Under the pieces are notes generated by a model. The model was not told the origin of the DNA. It ran no database searches and worked only from the letters and a program-made list of their open reading frames with translations. A stretch of 64,000 nt of DNA, taken from NCBI GenBank assembly GCA_023055355.1, contig JALJCS010000007.1, positions 1,708,001 to 1,772,000 on the forward strand, given 5' to 3'. Below are positions 1 through 12,146 of the stretch, in pieces (within the stretch, counting starts at the first letter, position 1; each line of letters starts with the position of its first letter). A program made the position numbers and the translations under genes. The DNA comes from Agelaius tricolor. Taxonomy: Eukaryota > Chordata > Aves > Passeriformes > Icteridae.

Positions 1-48
1 GAACAAGTTGCCCAAAGAAGTTGTGGCTGCCCCCGGATCCCTGGAATT
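1..48 (+). mobile_element. CR1 LINE fragment, sense
   Basis: The window opens inside a CR1 sense segment. The stretch GTTGCCCAAAGAAGTTGTGG followed by a 'ccctggaa' motif matches the CR1 3' region that recurs elsewhere here (for example near 7.5 kb). It breaks off near base 48. It may continue upstream of the window. Confidence 0.6.
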
Positions 49-433
49 GTGACCTTCCCTGCTAATTCCTGGTGGTGTCTATCAGCAAACAGCAGAACTG
101 CCTGAAAAACCTGGGAAATGCTCTGGACTTCAGAGGGAAAAACAACACAAAGCCACAGTCCTGGCAAACAAAAAGGCAACAAATCCCTCCCTCCTTCCTC
201 AAGCTGTCAAGTACCTTTTTTCCTGGATTACTTTTTTCTGTCCTTTGGTTTAAAGCAGGAAGGTGCTGCTGATAAAGTGGCCATGGAGCCTGAGAATAAG
301 AGAGAGCCCCAAAGTCAGGGGGTTTTGGGTCTGGCTGCAGTTTGAATTATCTTTGCATCACCCTAGCAAAGCCATTTTTGTGGTGATCCTGCAAGAAAAG
401 GGAAAGAGCCTGGATCTTGTTTACTTAATTTTA
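49..433. other. Unique non-coding stretch
   Basis: No repeat family or gene recognised. Overlapping short open frames exist in several frames, but none has recognisable protein features. Confidence 0.5.
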
Positions 434-583
434 CAGAATCGTGGAATGGTTTGGGTTGGGAAGGAGCTCAAAGGCCACCCAGTGCCACCCCTGCCATGGC
501 AGGGACACCTCCCACTGTCCCAGGCTGCTCCAGCCCCAGTGTCCAGCCTGGCCTTGGGCACTGCCAGGGATGGGAGTTCATTC
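434..583 (-). mobile_element. CR1 LINE 3' end, antisense
   Basis: Starts with the reverse complement of the CR1 terminus (GAATGGTTTGGGTTGGGAAG) and continues through the 'catggcagggacacctccca' and 'ggccttgggcactgccaggg' blocks typical of this CR1 3' region. It is truncated after about 150 bp. The element's sense strand is minus, as the terminus lies at the low coordinate. Confidence 0.85.
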
Positions 584-934
584 CACAAGCCTCCCATGCA
601 AAACAAGTGCTGTGGACTGGGGTCAGACACAGAGGTTTGTGTTGGTCCGAGGTTGGAAATGGAAAAAGCTGCTCCTAATGAAGGATAAAAGAACAAGACT
701 AAATAAAAAATATCATTGTTTTGCTTGGAAATGTTTTGTGTCTCTCACTTTTGATCCTAAATCGTTTGGCACTTTCATAAACTTTATCCTCTAATTTCCC
801 TGCAATCCAATTAAGTTCAAAAATAGCCTTGGGCTGTGCTTTCCAGAAGCACCTGGGTCACAGGGCTGCTGAAATCCCACTGCTAAAGAGCTTGGGGAGC
901 TCCATTTGCAGTCTGGGATGTTTCAGTGCATCCC

Positions 935-1250
935 TGTAGAAAGGACAAGGAGTTTTTACAGGGACCTGGAGTGACAGGGAATGGCTGCCAGTGCCAGAGG
1001 GCAATGAGGAATTGTTCCCTGGCAGGGTGGGCAGGGCTGGCATGGAATTCCATCCCTGGATCCCTGGCAGTGCCCAAGGCCAGGTTGGACACTGGGGCTG
1101 GGAGCACCTGGGACAGTGGGAGGTGTCCCTGATCATTGGAACAAAATGATCTTTAATATCCCTTCCATCCCAAACCATTCCATGATTCCACGATGCTGGA
1201 GTTGGGCTTTGAGGTCCCTTCCATCCCAAACCATTCTGGAATTCCATGAT
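935..1250 (+). mobile_element. CR1 LINE 3' end, sense, with doubled terminus
   Basis: A sense CR1 3' region ending in CCATCCCAAACCATTCC near 1180, directly followed by a second short CR1 terminus that ends near 1250. The same doubled terminus occurs in reverse at 25.5-25.6 kb, so the arrangement was copied as a unit (see the inverted duplication). Confidence 0.85.
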
Positions 1251-1553
1251 TGATGTGTGTGGGCTTTGTGGAGACATTTCTTGCATTCAGGTCCTGGCAG
1301 GAAGAAAAAACTTCTTTTCTCCACCTGAACATTTCCAGGTTTGCTGGGTGTCCTTCAACTCTTAATTTATTTCTCCACGCTCCCATCCCTGCAATAAAGG
1401 GATAATAATTCCCAATCTTTCTGTGAAGCCACTTTTCAATGATTATATAAAACTCATCACTTCCCAGGTCCTTGGGAAAACATTTTCTTTAAATTACTTA
1501 ACACAACAGCAAAAATATCCTTAAGAAAGCACTAAAAACCTAAAATTATCCCA
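935..1553 (+). repeat. Long-range inverted duplication, arm 1
   Basis: The reverse complement of 25218-25830 matches this block, including about 300 bp of non-CR1 DNA (1251-1553) next to the CR1. Similarity is near 90% by eye in the non-CR1 part. Because a CR1 insertion together with its 3' flank is shared, this is a copied segment and not two independent insertions. Confidence 0.75.
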
Positions 1554-1664
1554 CTTGGACACTGGGGCTTGGAGCAGCCTGGGAGAGTGGAAGGTGTCCC
1601 TGCCATGGCAGGGGTGGCACTGGGTGAGCTTTAATCCCTTCCAACTGAAACCACTCCATGATTT
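1553..1664 (+). mobile_element. CR1 LINE 3' end, sense
   Basis: A short 5'-truncated CR1, beginning 'acttggacactggggc' and ending in the CR1 terminus 'ccttccaactgaaaccactc' near 1660. Its 5' truncation point coincides with the edge of the inverted duplication arm. Confidence 0.8.
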
Positions 1665-2481
1665 TCCTGTTGATGGAAAACCTGAATTACCAATGCTGTT
1701 TCAGGTTTGAGCTCACACCATTTAAAACCAGTGCTGCTCTTACTGGTCAGCCTTTCACCAGCATCAAGCCCCACTTTATCTGTGAGTGGTTTAACCCTGC
1801 CTTAGAGCAGAGCCAACCCAAACAACCCCAGCCTGGTGTCTGAGCCCTTCAAAGCCTTGAGCTGAAGGAGAAAATGCAACGGCTGCTCCTGGGCCTGAGC
1901 CAGGGCTCCGGGGGTGGCCCACATGAACAGGAGCTGAGTTCTGGCTCTGTGCCTTGTGGTGACACCTGTGCCTAAGGACATTTAGGATTTGGGGTGGTTT
2001 AGGGTCCCAGTCACGCCGAATCTGTGACTTCCTTGCTGTGTCTGTTGGCTCAGGTGCTGTCACACTTGGAGCAGCAGCTGAATTTCTGTGGGAAAAGCTG
2101 GAAGAGATGAGTTTCCCTCAACACAGAGTAAAACTCCCACTCTGTTTATAGTCTGGGGTGGCTTCCTGAAGCCACAAATTCTCCCAGAGCTGTTGCACCA
2201 CTCCAGGATAAATGTGAACCGTGGGTGTCCAAGGAATTTGTGTGCAAAGAAAATCGAGGTTTCAAAGATGCAGCTCATCGATAACTCACACATAAAAGGG
2301 CTTGGAGAGTAAGCAGGACAACAAAAACAATTCCCATGTTTTCCCACTGTGTTCCAGCTTCTTGCCATGGGGGATGAATCACCAGGATTCCTGTTGGGGG
2401 TGTTGTAAATTGGGATTTTGGTGTGGGATGGAAGGTCAGGTGCAGATCCAAATCAATCCTGTGGGCGCCAACTGAATTGTG
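1665..2481. other. Unique non-coding stretch
   Basis: No repeat family or coding exon recognised. Open frames on both strands are short and overlap each other. Confidence 0.45.
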
Positions 2482-2709
2482 CTGGGCCAGGGCAGGCTCA
2501 GCTTGGACAGCAACAGCAATTTGCCCATGGCAAGGGAGCTCAGGCCTTGGCAGGGGCTGCCCAGGGAGCTTTGCAGTGCCCAGCCCTGCAGGTGTCCCCT
2601 GCAGGTGGCACTGAGTGCTCTGGGCTGGGGACAAGGTGCCCATGGGGCACAGCTGGCACTGCATGGGCTGGCAGGGCTGGGCCAGCACCAGGGATCCTGG
2701 AATTCTGCA
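2482..2709 (+). mobile_element. CR1 LINE 3' region, sense (GC-rich subtype)
   Basis: A CR1 subtype recognisable by 'gcccatggcaagggagctca' and 'gtgcccatggggcacagctg'. Other copies lie at 31.99, 40.65, 5.82 (reverse) and 60.1 kb (reverse). It ends with 'ggatcctggaattctg', a variant of the short tail repeat. Confidence 0.75.
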
Positions 2710-3667
2710 AAATATTGGATTGGAAATTCTATCAATCCATTGTTTGTGTGAAAATTTGGTTCCTGATGTTCATATTCCTAATTTCTTTAAGTTGCACTTA
2801 CCTTTTTTTAGACATTTTTAAAACATTTTTACACATTTCTAAAGCAAAGCAGTTCCAATGAGAGGTTTGATATTGCTGGAAAATACAAAAATCCAATAAA
2901 TCAAATATTCCTAAATTACTCCAAACAACAAAATAGGCCCTGATTGGCAGAGACCAAAAAGAAACTTTAATTAAAAAAATGAATAATTGTTCCCTGTTAT
3001 TTCTTATCAATAACTGGTATTGGCAAATGTTCTGGGGATCAATATCAACATGATAAGAACATGACTTAGGGGTGGTGGTGGTGGGATTGGATGATCCTGA
3101 AGGTCTCTTCCAGCCTGGTTTTGGGATATTTGGATGCTCCACCTCTCCTTGCAGAAAGGGGAAAAAGGAACAGAGCAGAGGCCAAAGAGGGATTTTATTG
3201 TATTAAAAAATAATGGAAAAATTCAGTGAGATTCCATCTGTCTTGGAGATTTGAGGAATTGTGAGAGTGAGATCCCATTTGTGAGCTCTGTAGCTGTCAC
3301 TCATTAACCACTCAATTATTCTCCATTAACCCAGCCCCAAGGAAGTGGGAATTTAACCCCAGTCCCTGTCCAGGGTAAAATGCAACCTCAGCTTTTCCCA
3401 AAGACTGAGAATTTGTTAAAATTTGGGAACTTGGCAAAGGGCTGAGGAGCACGAGCTTGGATGAAAACCAGACAGGGAATTCTGAATTTTTTAGGTCTCC
3501 CAAACTGGCCAGGAGAAGTCCCTTGATCCTTTCTAACCAGAGCAATCCAAACATTTTCCAGCTACAGGGAAAAGTGACAACAATTTTATCAGGTGAAGGA
3601 GAACAGGATTTTCCTGGGGAGCTTCAGTTTGGATTTTAGAATTGTTTTTTTTCCTTGCCAGAGTGGT
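2710..3667. other. Mostly unique stretch with a minor CR1 scrap
   Basis: AT-rich unique DNA. A 48-bp sense CR1 terminus remnant (ATGATCCTGAAGGTCTCTTC) lies at 3078-3125. Nothing else recognised. Confidence 0.5.
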
Positions 3668-3745
3668 CAGGGAGGTGGTGGAGTCACTGCTTCTGGAATT
3701 GTCCCAGTCTGGATGTGGCCCTTGGGGACAGGGCTCAGGGGTGAG
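3668..3745 (+). mobile_element. CR1 LINE fragment, sense
   Basis: 'ggaggtggtggagtcactgc' is the CR1 block encoding 'GGWWS'-type 3' sequence found in many bird CR1s. It is followed by 'gtctggatgtggcccttggg', as in the 43.6 kb copy. Internal fragment without a terminus. Confidence 0.55.
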
Positions 3746-4592
3746 AACCCCCAGAAAATCAAGGGATTCCCACATCTTGCCTAATTTTGAGGAATTGCTT
3801 TTTATTTATTTATTTCATGCTTATTAAATCCTTATTCCAGTGATTTTCCTGTATTTTTAAAATATTCTTAATTCCATCTTCAAGCTCTCCATCAAACACA
3901 AACCCTGGCAGGAGAGAATCACCTTCCACTGGGGAAGAAAGAACAAAGTTGCCCTCAATTCCTCTGGAAAAAATCCTTGAAATCCTTTATTTTATGGAAA
4001 ACTGTGTGGATGCAATACTGATGCTCATCAGTATAAAACTATTGGGCTGACGAATCCTGAGGAGCAGAAAATCTGCGCTCAGAGGAGAGAAATTTCCACG
4101 CCTGGCCTCGCTGCAATTGTGCCAAATATTCCCTGTGTGTCCCTGTGATCCTACAAAGCTCAGAAACTGGGACAGAGGCTGAAACCTGACCCCGTGCTGC
4201 AGCATGGAAGTGCCTTTCAATGGCATCAGGTTTTCATCCTGAGCCTTTTTCCTCCTTTCTCGGTGCTCCTGTTGACCCAGCTGAATGCTGAAAGTGCTTT
4301 TTGCAGGCTGAAGGATCCTGCTGGGGCTGCAGGACAAAGCCATCCATGGATGGATGTCACAAGTGCCAGGGCTGCAATGGTTTGATTCAAACCCTGGGTG
4401 CCCTTTCAAGGGCTCTGTGGCTGCATCAAACACTTGCTCAAAGCGCTGCCAGAACCCCAATTTACTGATAATTAAAGAAATGGAAAAATATATATCAATG
4501 TCAGGGGGAGAAGAGGGATGAGGGATGTTCATTTTCTTTTTCTGGCAGTGTTTTCTTAGCAGAGAACAGAAGTTGATTGCAGAAGAGTTCAA
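3746..4592. other. Unique non-coding stretch
   Basis: Contains an unrecognised open frame of 207 codons on the minus strand (3987-4610). It has no domain-like features, and its end runs into the neighbouring CR1. I regard it as a chance frame. Confidence 0.45.
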
Positions 4593-4945
4593 GAGGCTGG
4601 GGGTGCTCACCTGGACAGGAGAAGCTCCAGGGAGAGCTCAGAGCCCCTGGCAGGGCCTGAAGGGGCTCCAGGAGATGGGGACAAGGATGGAGGGACAGCA
4701 CACAGGGAATGGCTTCAAAGTCAGATTTAATGGGATTTTGGGAATCAGGAATTGTTCCCTGGCAGGGTGGGCAGCAAACAGATTCCCACAAAAAGCTGGG
4801 GCTGCCCCTGGATCCCTGCAGGATTTGAGAGCAGGCTGGGAGGAACCAGCTCAGTGATGCCATCCCTGTCCCTGGCTGGGGTTTGCACCTGGGTGGTTTT
4901 AAAGCCCCTTCCAATCCAAACCATTCTGCAATTTTATGCAAAGCA
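4593..4945 (+). mobile_element. CR1 LINE 3' region, sense
   Basis: Starts at 'ctgggggtgctcacctggac' (the same CR1 position as 22.9 kb) and ends in the terminus 'ccttccaatccaaaccattc' near 4925. About 350 bp, with small internal deletions relative to the 30 kb copy. Confidence 0.85.
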
Positions 4946-5595
4946 GTGTTTAACAAAGGAAAAAAAATAATAAAGTGGATCCAACCCTTACTCCTTAATT
5001 GCTCAGAACTCGAGTTTCTCACTGCCAGCCAGTTCTGGCATCAGCTCCTTCTCCCCATTCCCTCAGAGATCAGATTGCAAACCTAACACACTTGGGCCCT
5101 TTCCAGCTGGAAATTCCCCATGGCTCATTCTGCCCCACAGTGGCTGCACCCCTCTCCAGGGAGAGCTGGAACAGGAATTTCAGCTTGTTTTATGTGGGCA
5201 CTCCAGTGGCTCTGGAGCCAGGAGAGGCTGAACCTGCCTCAGGAGGGATCCACAGCCTGAGAGGGGCAGAGCTGACAGAAAACTCTGGGAAGGACAGGAA
5301 AAAGTGGCCAGGATTTAGGCTTTTAGGCATGAAAACAAGCTGCTGTTTAATTCCCAGCTCAGCAACTTGGGTTGAAAACTGGAACAACCATAATTATCCA
5401 CAACTTTCCGAGCCAGACAATTGAATCACTCTGCTGAGCAGACGCCTCTGGGGATTTGCAATAGAGATGCATTTTATTTATTTATTTTTTTTTCCTTGTA
5501 GCACATGGAGAGGCTGTGTGGGAGCTCAAAACCCTTCATGGGGTGGCCCTGTCATTGCTGGCAGAGTTGTCACTTCCTAGCACTTGTCAGAGTTT
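4946..5595. other. Unique non-coding stretch
   Basis: No repeat or gene recognised. A short T-rich tract lies near 5471-5495. Confidence 0.45.
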
Positions 5596-5692
5596 GGATA
5601 AACCAGGAGATGAGCTTGGAGATAAACCTGGAGTTAAGCCTGGAGTTGAGCCTGGAGTTAAGCCTGGAGTTAAGCCTGGAGTTGAGCCTGAG
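5596..5692 (+). repeat. 12-bp minisatellite
   Basis: About six tandem copies of a 12-bp unit (CCTGGAGTTAAG, alternating with CCTGGAGTTGAG), flanked by more diverged copies at 5610-5632. The period is a multiple of three, so open frames run through it on both strands. This does not imply coding. Confidence 0.9.
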
Positions 5693-5822
5693 CTGCTCCC
5701 ACTGAGTGCTGCCAGGGGGGATGAGCCCAGCCCTGCTGAGCAGGAGCAGTGGGACCTGTGGGCTGTCCCATGGTGGGATCCCCAACCTCTCAGTCCACAT
5801 CTGTGCCCTCAACCACTGAGTT

Positions 5823-5985
5823 CCAGAACTCCTGGGGCTGGCCCAGCCCTGCCAGCCCATGCAGTGCCAGCTGTGCCCCAGGGGCACCTTGTCCCCAGCC
5901 CAGAGCACCCAGTGCCACCTCCAGGCCTTCCTTGGGCACCTCCAGACCTCCCTGGGCAGCTCCTGCCAAGGCCTGAGCACCTTTT
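5823..5985 (-). mobile_element. CR1 LINE 3' region, antisense (GC-rich subtype)
   Basis: Antisense copy of the subtype seen at 2.48 kb, starting 'actcctggggctggcccagc' and running through 'caccttgtccccagcccaga'. Truncated near 5985. Confidence 0.75.
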
Positions 5986-7399
5986 CCATGCAGGAATTCT
6001 TCCTTCAGGTGTGTTTTACAGCCAGTAAAGGCTGTGAGGAGACACAGGTGGGTTTCTAAGCAGGTCTAAACAATATAAAAGCCCCACTCTGCTGTAACAC
6101 AAGATCTCTTAGGCTGAGTTAATCTCTTAAAGAGCAGCTTAAGTGCAGGTTTTTTGGTGAGCCAGCCCAGGTTTGTTGTAGGGTTGGAAGTTCACTGAAA
6201 TTCCTGGTGGAAACTCCCCTCATAGTCCTGTTCCCCAGTGCAGTCAGAGAGGATTAGCTCCAGGCACTGGATACACAGATTCCCAGGGGAAAACCTCTCC
6301 TGCTTTTGTTCACAGCCTGTTGCAAAGCCGCCTCTCTTCCACAAGAACTACTCCAGCTCCAGAAAAAACCCACAGTGGGACTGAAATGCCAGAAGGCTCC
6401 CCCTGATCATTTTTCTTTTTTTCCTTCCAGACCTCGGTCATTTCCTCCACGTGAGCCTCCAGCTCCATTTCCAGCCCCTGGCAGAGGGGATCTCAGCCCC
6501 TTGCAGATCTCAGTGCTGTGTGACTGAGCTGATGTCCCACTGTGGATATTCCAGTTTTAACAGTGAGCTGAGCCCTGATAGTGATACCACATTAAACACA
6601 TCTCCTATTGATCCTTTCTAACCTTGCAGAAGAGCTGCTCTGCATTAAGTACCTTTTACTCCAGGGCTGCTGCTGGGAGCACAGATGTTAAATGCCAGGC
6701 TAAATATCCTCAAAGGTCAGCAGAGTGGGCAGCTGGGAGGTCACCAAGTGAGAATTTTCTGGGATAATAGGAATGTTTCTCTCTCTCTGCCCTCCAACTC
6801 AGCCTGAGGACACGCCAGCAGCTCGTGCTGAAAGGTGTTTGCAATATTTATAAATAAAAGGGAATTAATAAAAGCTCTGCTTCTTGCCACAGAGAATTTG
6901 GGATGTGTCAGAAAGCTGCTTGATGTGTCAAATGATTGCACTGATGACAAGAAGGCTTTGAACAGAACAAAGGTTGGGTTTCTAAAGGTGGATTTTCAGC
7001 TTGTCCTCCCCACTACTAAAGGCCACCTGCTCCACACAAAGACCTGAAAGGAAATCACCTGCTCCAAATTGAGGGGTAAAAAAATCATCTGTAGCTAATG
7101 AGAGACAAAAATCCATCCTGCTTTTCAGACCTGCCTGTGGGCTCTCTGCTGGCTCTGGACAGATGGGGCTGGTGCCTTCCTCTCTCCTGGAGTTTCCTCT
7201 GGGTTTCATTTCCAGCCCCACTGAGGATGGGGCATTGCTGCAGAGGGGACAGAGGGGCTTTGCTGAGCTCTGGGAGCCAGCTCCAGCTTCCCCACGGCCA
7301 CTGAAGGGAATAATCCATGTTTTTAGCTGGAACATGGCAGTTTTTCCCACATGAGGAGCTGCTCTGCAGGCTCAGCCAGGAATTTGAAGAGTTTGCTTT
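5986..7399. other. Unique non-coding stretch
   Basis: About 1.4 kb without a recognised repeat. Short open frames occur on both strands but none carries a recognisable domain. Confidence 0.45.
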
Positions 7400-7684
7400 T
7401 ACAGGAGCATGGAGTGACGGGACAAGGGGTTTTAAAGTGGCAAAGAGCAGGGATGGATGGGATTTTGGGAAGGAATTCCTGGCTGGGAGGGTGGACAAGC
7501 CCTGGAATAAATTCCCAGAGCAGCTGGGGCTGCCCCTGCATCCCTGGCAGTGCCCAAGGCCAGGCTGGACACTGGGGCTGGAGCAGCCTGGGACAGTGGG
7601 AGGTGTCCCTGCCATGGCAGGGCTGGCTCTGGGTGATCCTTGGGGTCCCTTTCAACTCAGCCATTCTGGGATATTCCATGAATC
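7400..7684 (+). mobile_element. CR1 LINE 3' end, sense
   Basis: A sense CR1 with the blocks 'gcagctggggctgcccctgc', 'cagtgcccaaggccaggctg' and 'gtgtccctgccatggcaggg', ending in the terminus 'ccctttcaactcagccattc' near 7665. Confidence 0.88.
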
Positions 7685-7801
7685 CTTACAATCTGCTATT
7701 TTCTGTTTACACTGGGCAAAGGAAATGTCCAGTTTCCTTCAGTTATGTTCCTCATTTAGGAAAAGATCCAATGCATATTTTCTCAGCTTCTTTTTTTTTT
7801 T

Positions 7802-7832
<31 letters not shown>

Positions 7833-9669
7833 GCTTTGCTTGGTTTGGTCTTTCCCCTTCTTTCTCGCCACCAAGATTTTGTAAACAAACATCCCCCCCC
7901 CAAAAAAAAAAAAAACAACAAAGGAGGGAAACAACAAGGCTGGGTTGGGTACAAGCAGCAGCTTGAAATGGGGTGAGGGTGAAATGGAGATGAGAGAATC
8001 CTGGTGCCTGCCAAAATTCCCATGTGAGAGAGGAAAATTAAACCAATCAACTCCTGCCAGGCACCTTGGAGGTTCTTTGTGGGAACCAAGGGGGTGGACA
8101 TTCCCTGGCCGGAATAATCTGTGTGCGTATGAGTAATCCATGAATTTTGAGTAAGGCCTGAGGAAGCTGGTCTGCTTTGGGGCTGGGAATGGTCTGGCTG
8201 GTAGAGTCAGAGATATTCCTTGGCTTTAAGTCTTTAGGTGAAATTATTCCTAAATATTAATTGGTTTTCGGTGCAAGTATCAGATGCAAGTATCAGGCTT
8301 CCTGTAAAAGTTTGGAGGATGGAAATATTCCCTTCCTTAAACAGGGAGGAAAATGCAAACCTCAAATATCCCCAAGGCTAATATAAATATCTAATTATCT
8401 AAATGATAATTTCAAAATGAAACATCTCAGTGGAGGGGTTTTATTTGAACCATTCTCATTTTTAATGTCACTTTGAGCCAGCTGCTGTGGGTCACTGATA
8501 AGCTGAGTTTTCCTTCAGACCAGGAGCTGATTCTGTCACACAGATGGAGAAACAATGCAGGGAATTATAGATGTGTCTGCTCTGGAAGGAAACTTCTGTT
8601 TTCTTACTCTTTTGCTTCTCTGAAACATCATTTTTCAGGCAAAATCAACTTCTCCAGCTTCACCACTGACTTCCCTAGATATGTTTCTAGAGGGGTTTTC
8701 TACCCTGAGTTTTTCTATTCCTTTTGAATAGATTTTAATGTAGCACTGCTCTTTACCCTCTGCTTGTTTTTCTCCACAATCTCTTCTGCTGAACCTGATA
8801 AAAAACCTCTGGAACAGACGAGCAGATGATGCCCATACATCCTTTCTCCTTTTTATTATATTCATTTTTTTTTTTTTTTTCCTAAAGCACCAACTCTTTT
8901 TCCAGCACTGCAGGCTTTGACCCTTGGAGATTTTTCTTGTCCAAGTGCTGCCCTTAATTAGAGTCTCACTCTCCTCTCCAAGTGCTGAGGTGAGCTCAGC
9001 TGGCCTCTCATTCCTCTCATCACTCTTGGCTCCTTTTATTAAGGCAGAGCTGCTGAAGCCACTTCCCAGTCTCCAAGAGCTGCTGCCCTTTTAAGCCTCC
9101 AGTTTATCTCCCTTATCGGGATCTTTGCTTTTCACACTTAATTTAAGCAGATTGCAAGTCCAGGCCTCTTTGAGGCACAGAAAATCTCCTTTAACCTTTC
9201 CACACTTACTGCCCTCAGCTCTGTCCCTGCTGGGCTTGGGGCTGAGCTCTGCCTCTGGGTTTATCTGCCTGAAAAGGGATTTGTGTAGGGATAAAAAGGG
9301 ATTTGTGTAGGGATATCTCCCTGATAAGAGGGAGATTTGCAGAAACGGCATCCCAGCAGCACAGCAGAGAGGGATTATCCTAATAATTACCCTAATAATT
9401 GTCCTAATCATGTATCACTGCAGCACCATGGGGTTTGTTTTTCTTTTTTCCTCACAGAAGCAGAAACTTCGGCAGAGGCAGGAGCAGGAAACAGTAGGGG
9501 CAGAAAGGCTGGGTTATGCTGGGAAGGTGCTTTTTCCCCTATTTCCCCTTTTCCCCCTGTCCTTGCATTGGGAACAGCAGAGGATCCCAAAATAAAAAAA
9601 TCCCAGAGCAGCCCCTCTGCCAGCCTGGGCAAGCACAGCTTCCCCAGGGGAGAGAGGAAAACCCTTCAA
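7685..9669. other. Unique stretch with homopolymer runs
   Basis: Contains a T-run broken by single A bases (7791-7830), a C9A14 junction (7893-7915) and a T-run near 8865-8881. A 21-bp unit is duplicated in tandem near 9280-9315. No gene recognised. Confidence 0.55.
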
Positions 9670-9704
9670 GGAATTCCAGAATGGTTTGGGTTGGAAGAAA
9701 CCTT
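9670..9704 (-). mobile_element. CR1 LINE terminus, antisense, very short
   Basis: Only the last ~35 bp of CR1 (CAGAATGGTTTGGGTTGGAA in reverse orientation), followed at once by an A-rich tract. A severely 5'-truncated insertion. Confidence 0.7.
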
Positions 9705-9802
9705 GAAAAAAAAAAAAGAAACAAACAAAAGTGAAACATCTCAAAGTAAATAAACTTCTACTTTATTGACTTTGAAGAGAAAGGCACTCCCTTATGGAGT
9801 GG

Positions 9803-9975
9803 CTTCTTCATGGGATCATGGAAATCCAGAATGTTTTAGGTTGGAAGGGACCTTAAGGATCATCCAGTGCCCCCCTCTGCCATGGCAGGGACACCTTCCA
9901 CTGTTCCAAGGTGCTCCAAACCCTGTCCAGCCTGGCCTTGGGCACTGCCAGGGATGGGAAATCCACAGCCTCTGA
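9803..9975 (-). mobile_element. CR1 LINE 3' end, antisense
   Basis: Begins 'gggatcatggaaatccagaa', then 'ggttggaagggaccttaagg' and the usual CR1 blocks through 'tgggcactgccagggatggg'. About 170 bp. Confidence 0.88.
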
Positions 9976-11224
9976 GGATCCTGGAGATCCCTGAGCCTGG
10001 CTGTGCAAGGTCTCAGAATGAGCCGTGGAATTGAAGTCAAACTCTTTGTGGAACCTTGCAGGGTGGTTTTCAGTCTCCTCCTGCTATGAAACACAAAGTG
10101 TTTCATTTTCTTTGTGCCCTGTGGTGGCCACACAGCTCCTGTGGGAATCTCACGTGCTTGGGAAGCTTCTGTGTCCTCCAGCAGAGCCTTTAATGTGCTG
10201 GAAGTGAAACCTTCCCAATTTGTCACCTTGTGGGATTGAATTCATTCTCTCTTTTCTCTGCCAGTACTTCGTGTCTCTCCACTGAGGGATCAAAGAGGAA
10301 GCTCAGGAGAAGTGATCTCAGGGAGGAATCTTTTTGACTAAAGCCACTCAATGCCCAGTGATCAAGGCTTTGGGGTTTGCACAAAGCCAAGGAAAAGAAT
10401 TGGGAGCTACAAACAGAGCCCTTATTTCCCTTAATTCACTAATTCCTTTCCTCCTCATTAATTCCAACTGATGAGTTACAGGCATCTTTTGTGTCTTCCT
10501 GGAAGTCAGGATGGTTGAAACGTTGCCCACTGTGCTGTGACTGTCCCCAGCAGTGGTAGCACAGCCCCGAGTGCCCGGAATTCCTCGGTGTCCAGCCTGG
10601 CTTTTGTGTCCCAGGGGAAGCAGGCAGGGGGAAAAGGAAGCACTGCTCATGAAGAGAAAGCAGCAGGGAAGAGCAGCAAGAGGAATTTGCTGAGCAAGCA
10701 CCGAGGGTTGAATTTCCAGGCTAAAGAGAGCATTTCAGGAAATTAAGCAGGGAAATCGAGCATTTTCCTCAGGGATGACCAAATTCCTCTGAACAAACCC
10801 ATTCTGGCGTGTTCAGCCCAAAGCATTGCAAAGTTATGAGACAAAGTGAAAAAAAATCCCTCAGACTTTTTCCTTAAAACCAAAATTAATAAATGCTAGA
10901 TGTTTTCTTTCTAATTATATTTTCCTGGTGGAGCACTAAGATTGTTGACCTGCATTTTCAAGGCTTTTCCATGTCTCCTTCTTTTGTGCTGATCCTGGAA
11001 AAGTGCTGGGACTTGAAGGCAAATACCAATTGGTGTGAACTTCCCAATAATCTCACGAGAGGTGGTGACATTGCAATTCCTTTGCAGGAATTTGAAGCCT
11101 TCTCTTGCAGCCCAGAAAAAGCCAATTTTGCTGCTTTTCCAAGGCAGTGCTTTCCAAGGAGTGTGGCTGTCCAGAGCTAGTCCCTGATACCATTCCAGTT
11201 CCTAAAGGGGGCTTAGAGAAAAGC
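9976..11224. other. Unique non-coding stretch
   Basis: No repeat family or exon recognised across about 1.25 kb. Confidence 0.45.
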
Positions 11225-11463
11225 TGGAGAGGGACTTTTCACCAGGGCATGGAGTGACAGGAAAAGTGGGAATGGTTTTAAACTGAAGGAAGGCAGGGTT
11301 AGGTGGAATATTGGGAATTAGGAATTGTACCTTGGCAGGGTGGGCAGGCCCTGGCACAGGGTGCCCAGAGCAGCTGGGGCTGCCCCTGCATCCCTGGCAG
11401 TGCCCAAGGCCAGGCTGGGCACTGGGGCTGGGAGCACCTGGGACAGTGGGAGGTGTCCCTGCC
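11225..11463 (+). mobile_element. CR1 LINE, sense, 5' part of a CR1 split by an LTR
   Basis: A sense CR1 running to 'gaggtgtccctgcc', where an LTR interrupts it. The remaining CR1 3' end resumes at 12147. CR1 was therefore present before the LTR arrived. Confidence 0.88.
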
Positions 11464-12146
11464 TGCCAAGTCTTAACTTCTTTTTTTGCCAAGGTTGTGA
11501 TTCAATGTGTGAGAGGGTATTTCTTGTTGAGACTCAGATGTTTATCAGTTCTTATCTCTGTCACAGTCTCACAAACCCTGAGTTCTGCAGCACTTCACTC
11601 CAGCAAACTAAAAATGGAGCCCTGTCTCTCTCTCCAAGGCCTTTGAAGGATAAACTGTCCAATTAACAAATGACACCTCAATTATTTTCACTTTTAACCC
11701 AATACCCAACCACCCATGCCCACAATGGGGACTTTTTTTATCCAATGACACAAAACCACCCAAACCCATGGAGAAGAAGGAGAAGGAGGAGAAGAAGGTG
11801 AAGAAGAAGGAAGAGAAAAAGAAGGTGAAGAAGGAGGAGAAGGAGAAGGTGAAGAAGAAAAAGAAAGAAGAATAAGAAAGAAGAAGAAGGTGAAGAAGAA
11901 GGAGCAGCCTCCACCCTAAAACCTCCATCTTGCTTTCTCTCTATTCCTGTATTCTAAACCCTTAAACTCTGGGTTTCCCACCCTGTGATATCACACACTT
12001 CTATTCAAACTCCACACCTTTAATCTCAGTTTTATTCTTGAATTTTGGAGCCTTCTCCAGGCCCTCAGATCAGTGCAGTGTTCTCTTGGGGGTCAGTGCC
12101 TGGCAGCACAGAAAGTCTGGAATTCTCAGCACCCAGGGTTCCAACA
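11464..12146 (-). mobile_element. Solo LTR of an endogenous retrovirus (family A), in CR1
   Basis: A 683-bp LTR with TG and CA ends and a perfect 6-bp target duplication, CCTGCC (11458-11463 and 12147-12152). The sense strand is minus, judged from the related copy at 42.4 kb, which carries AATAAA. In sense order it has the TGTTGGAACC start, the 'agcaagatggaggg' motif, a polypyrimidine tract (purines on plus, 11770-11911), a TATA-like GATAAAAAAAG and then R-U5. No internal retroviral DNA is attached, so this is a solo LTR left by LTR-LTR recombination. A 6-bp duplication is typical of ERVK/class II elements; the family name was not verified. Confidence 0.88.

Noticed and set aside
11770..11911. 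Purine tracts (GAA/GGA) as independent microsatellites
   Set aside because: Each such tract (11.8, 17.4, 28.6, 42.7, 55.2 kb) sits at the same place within family A LTRs, so they are part of that element.
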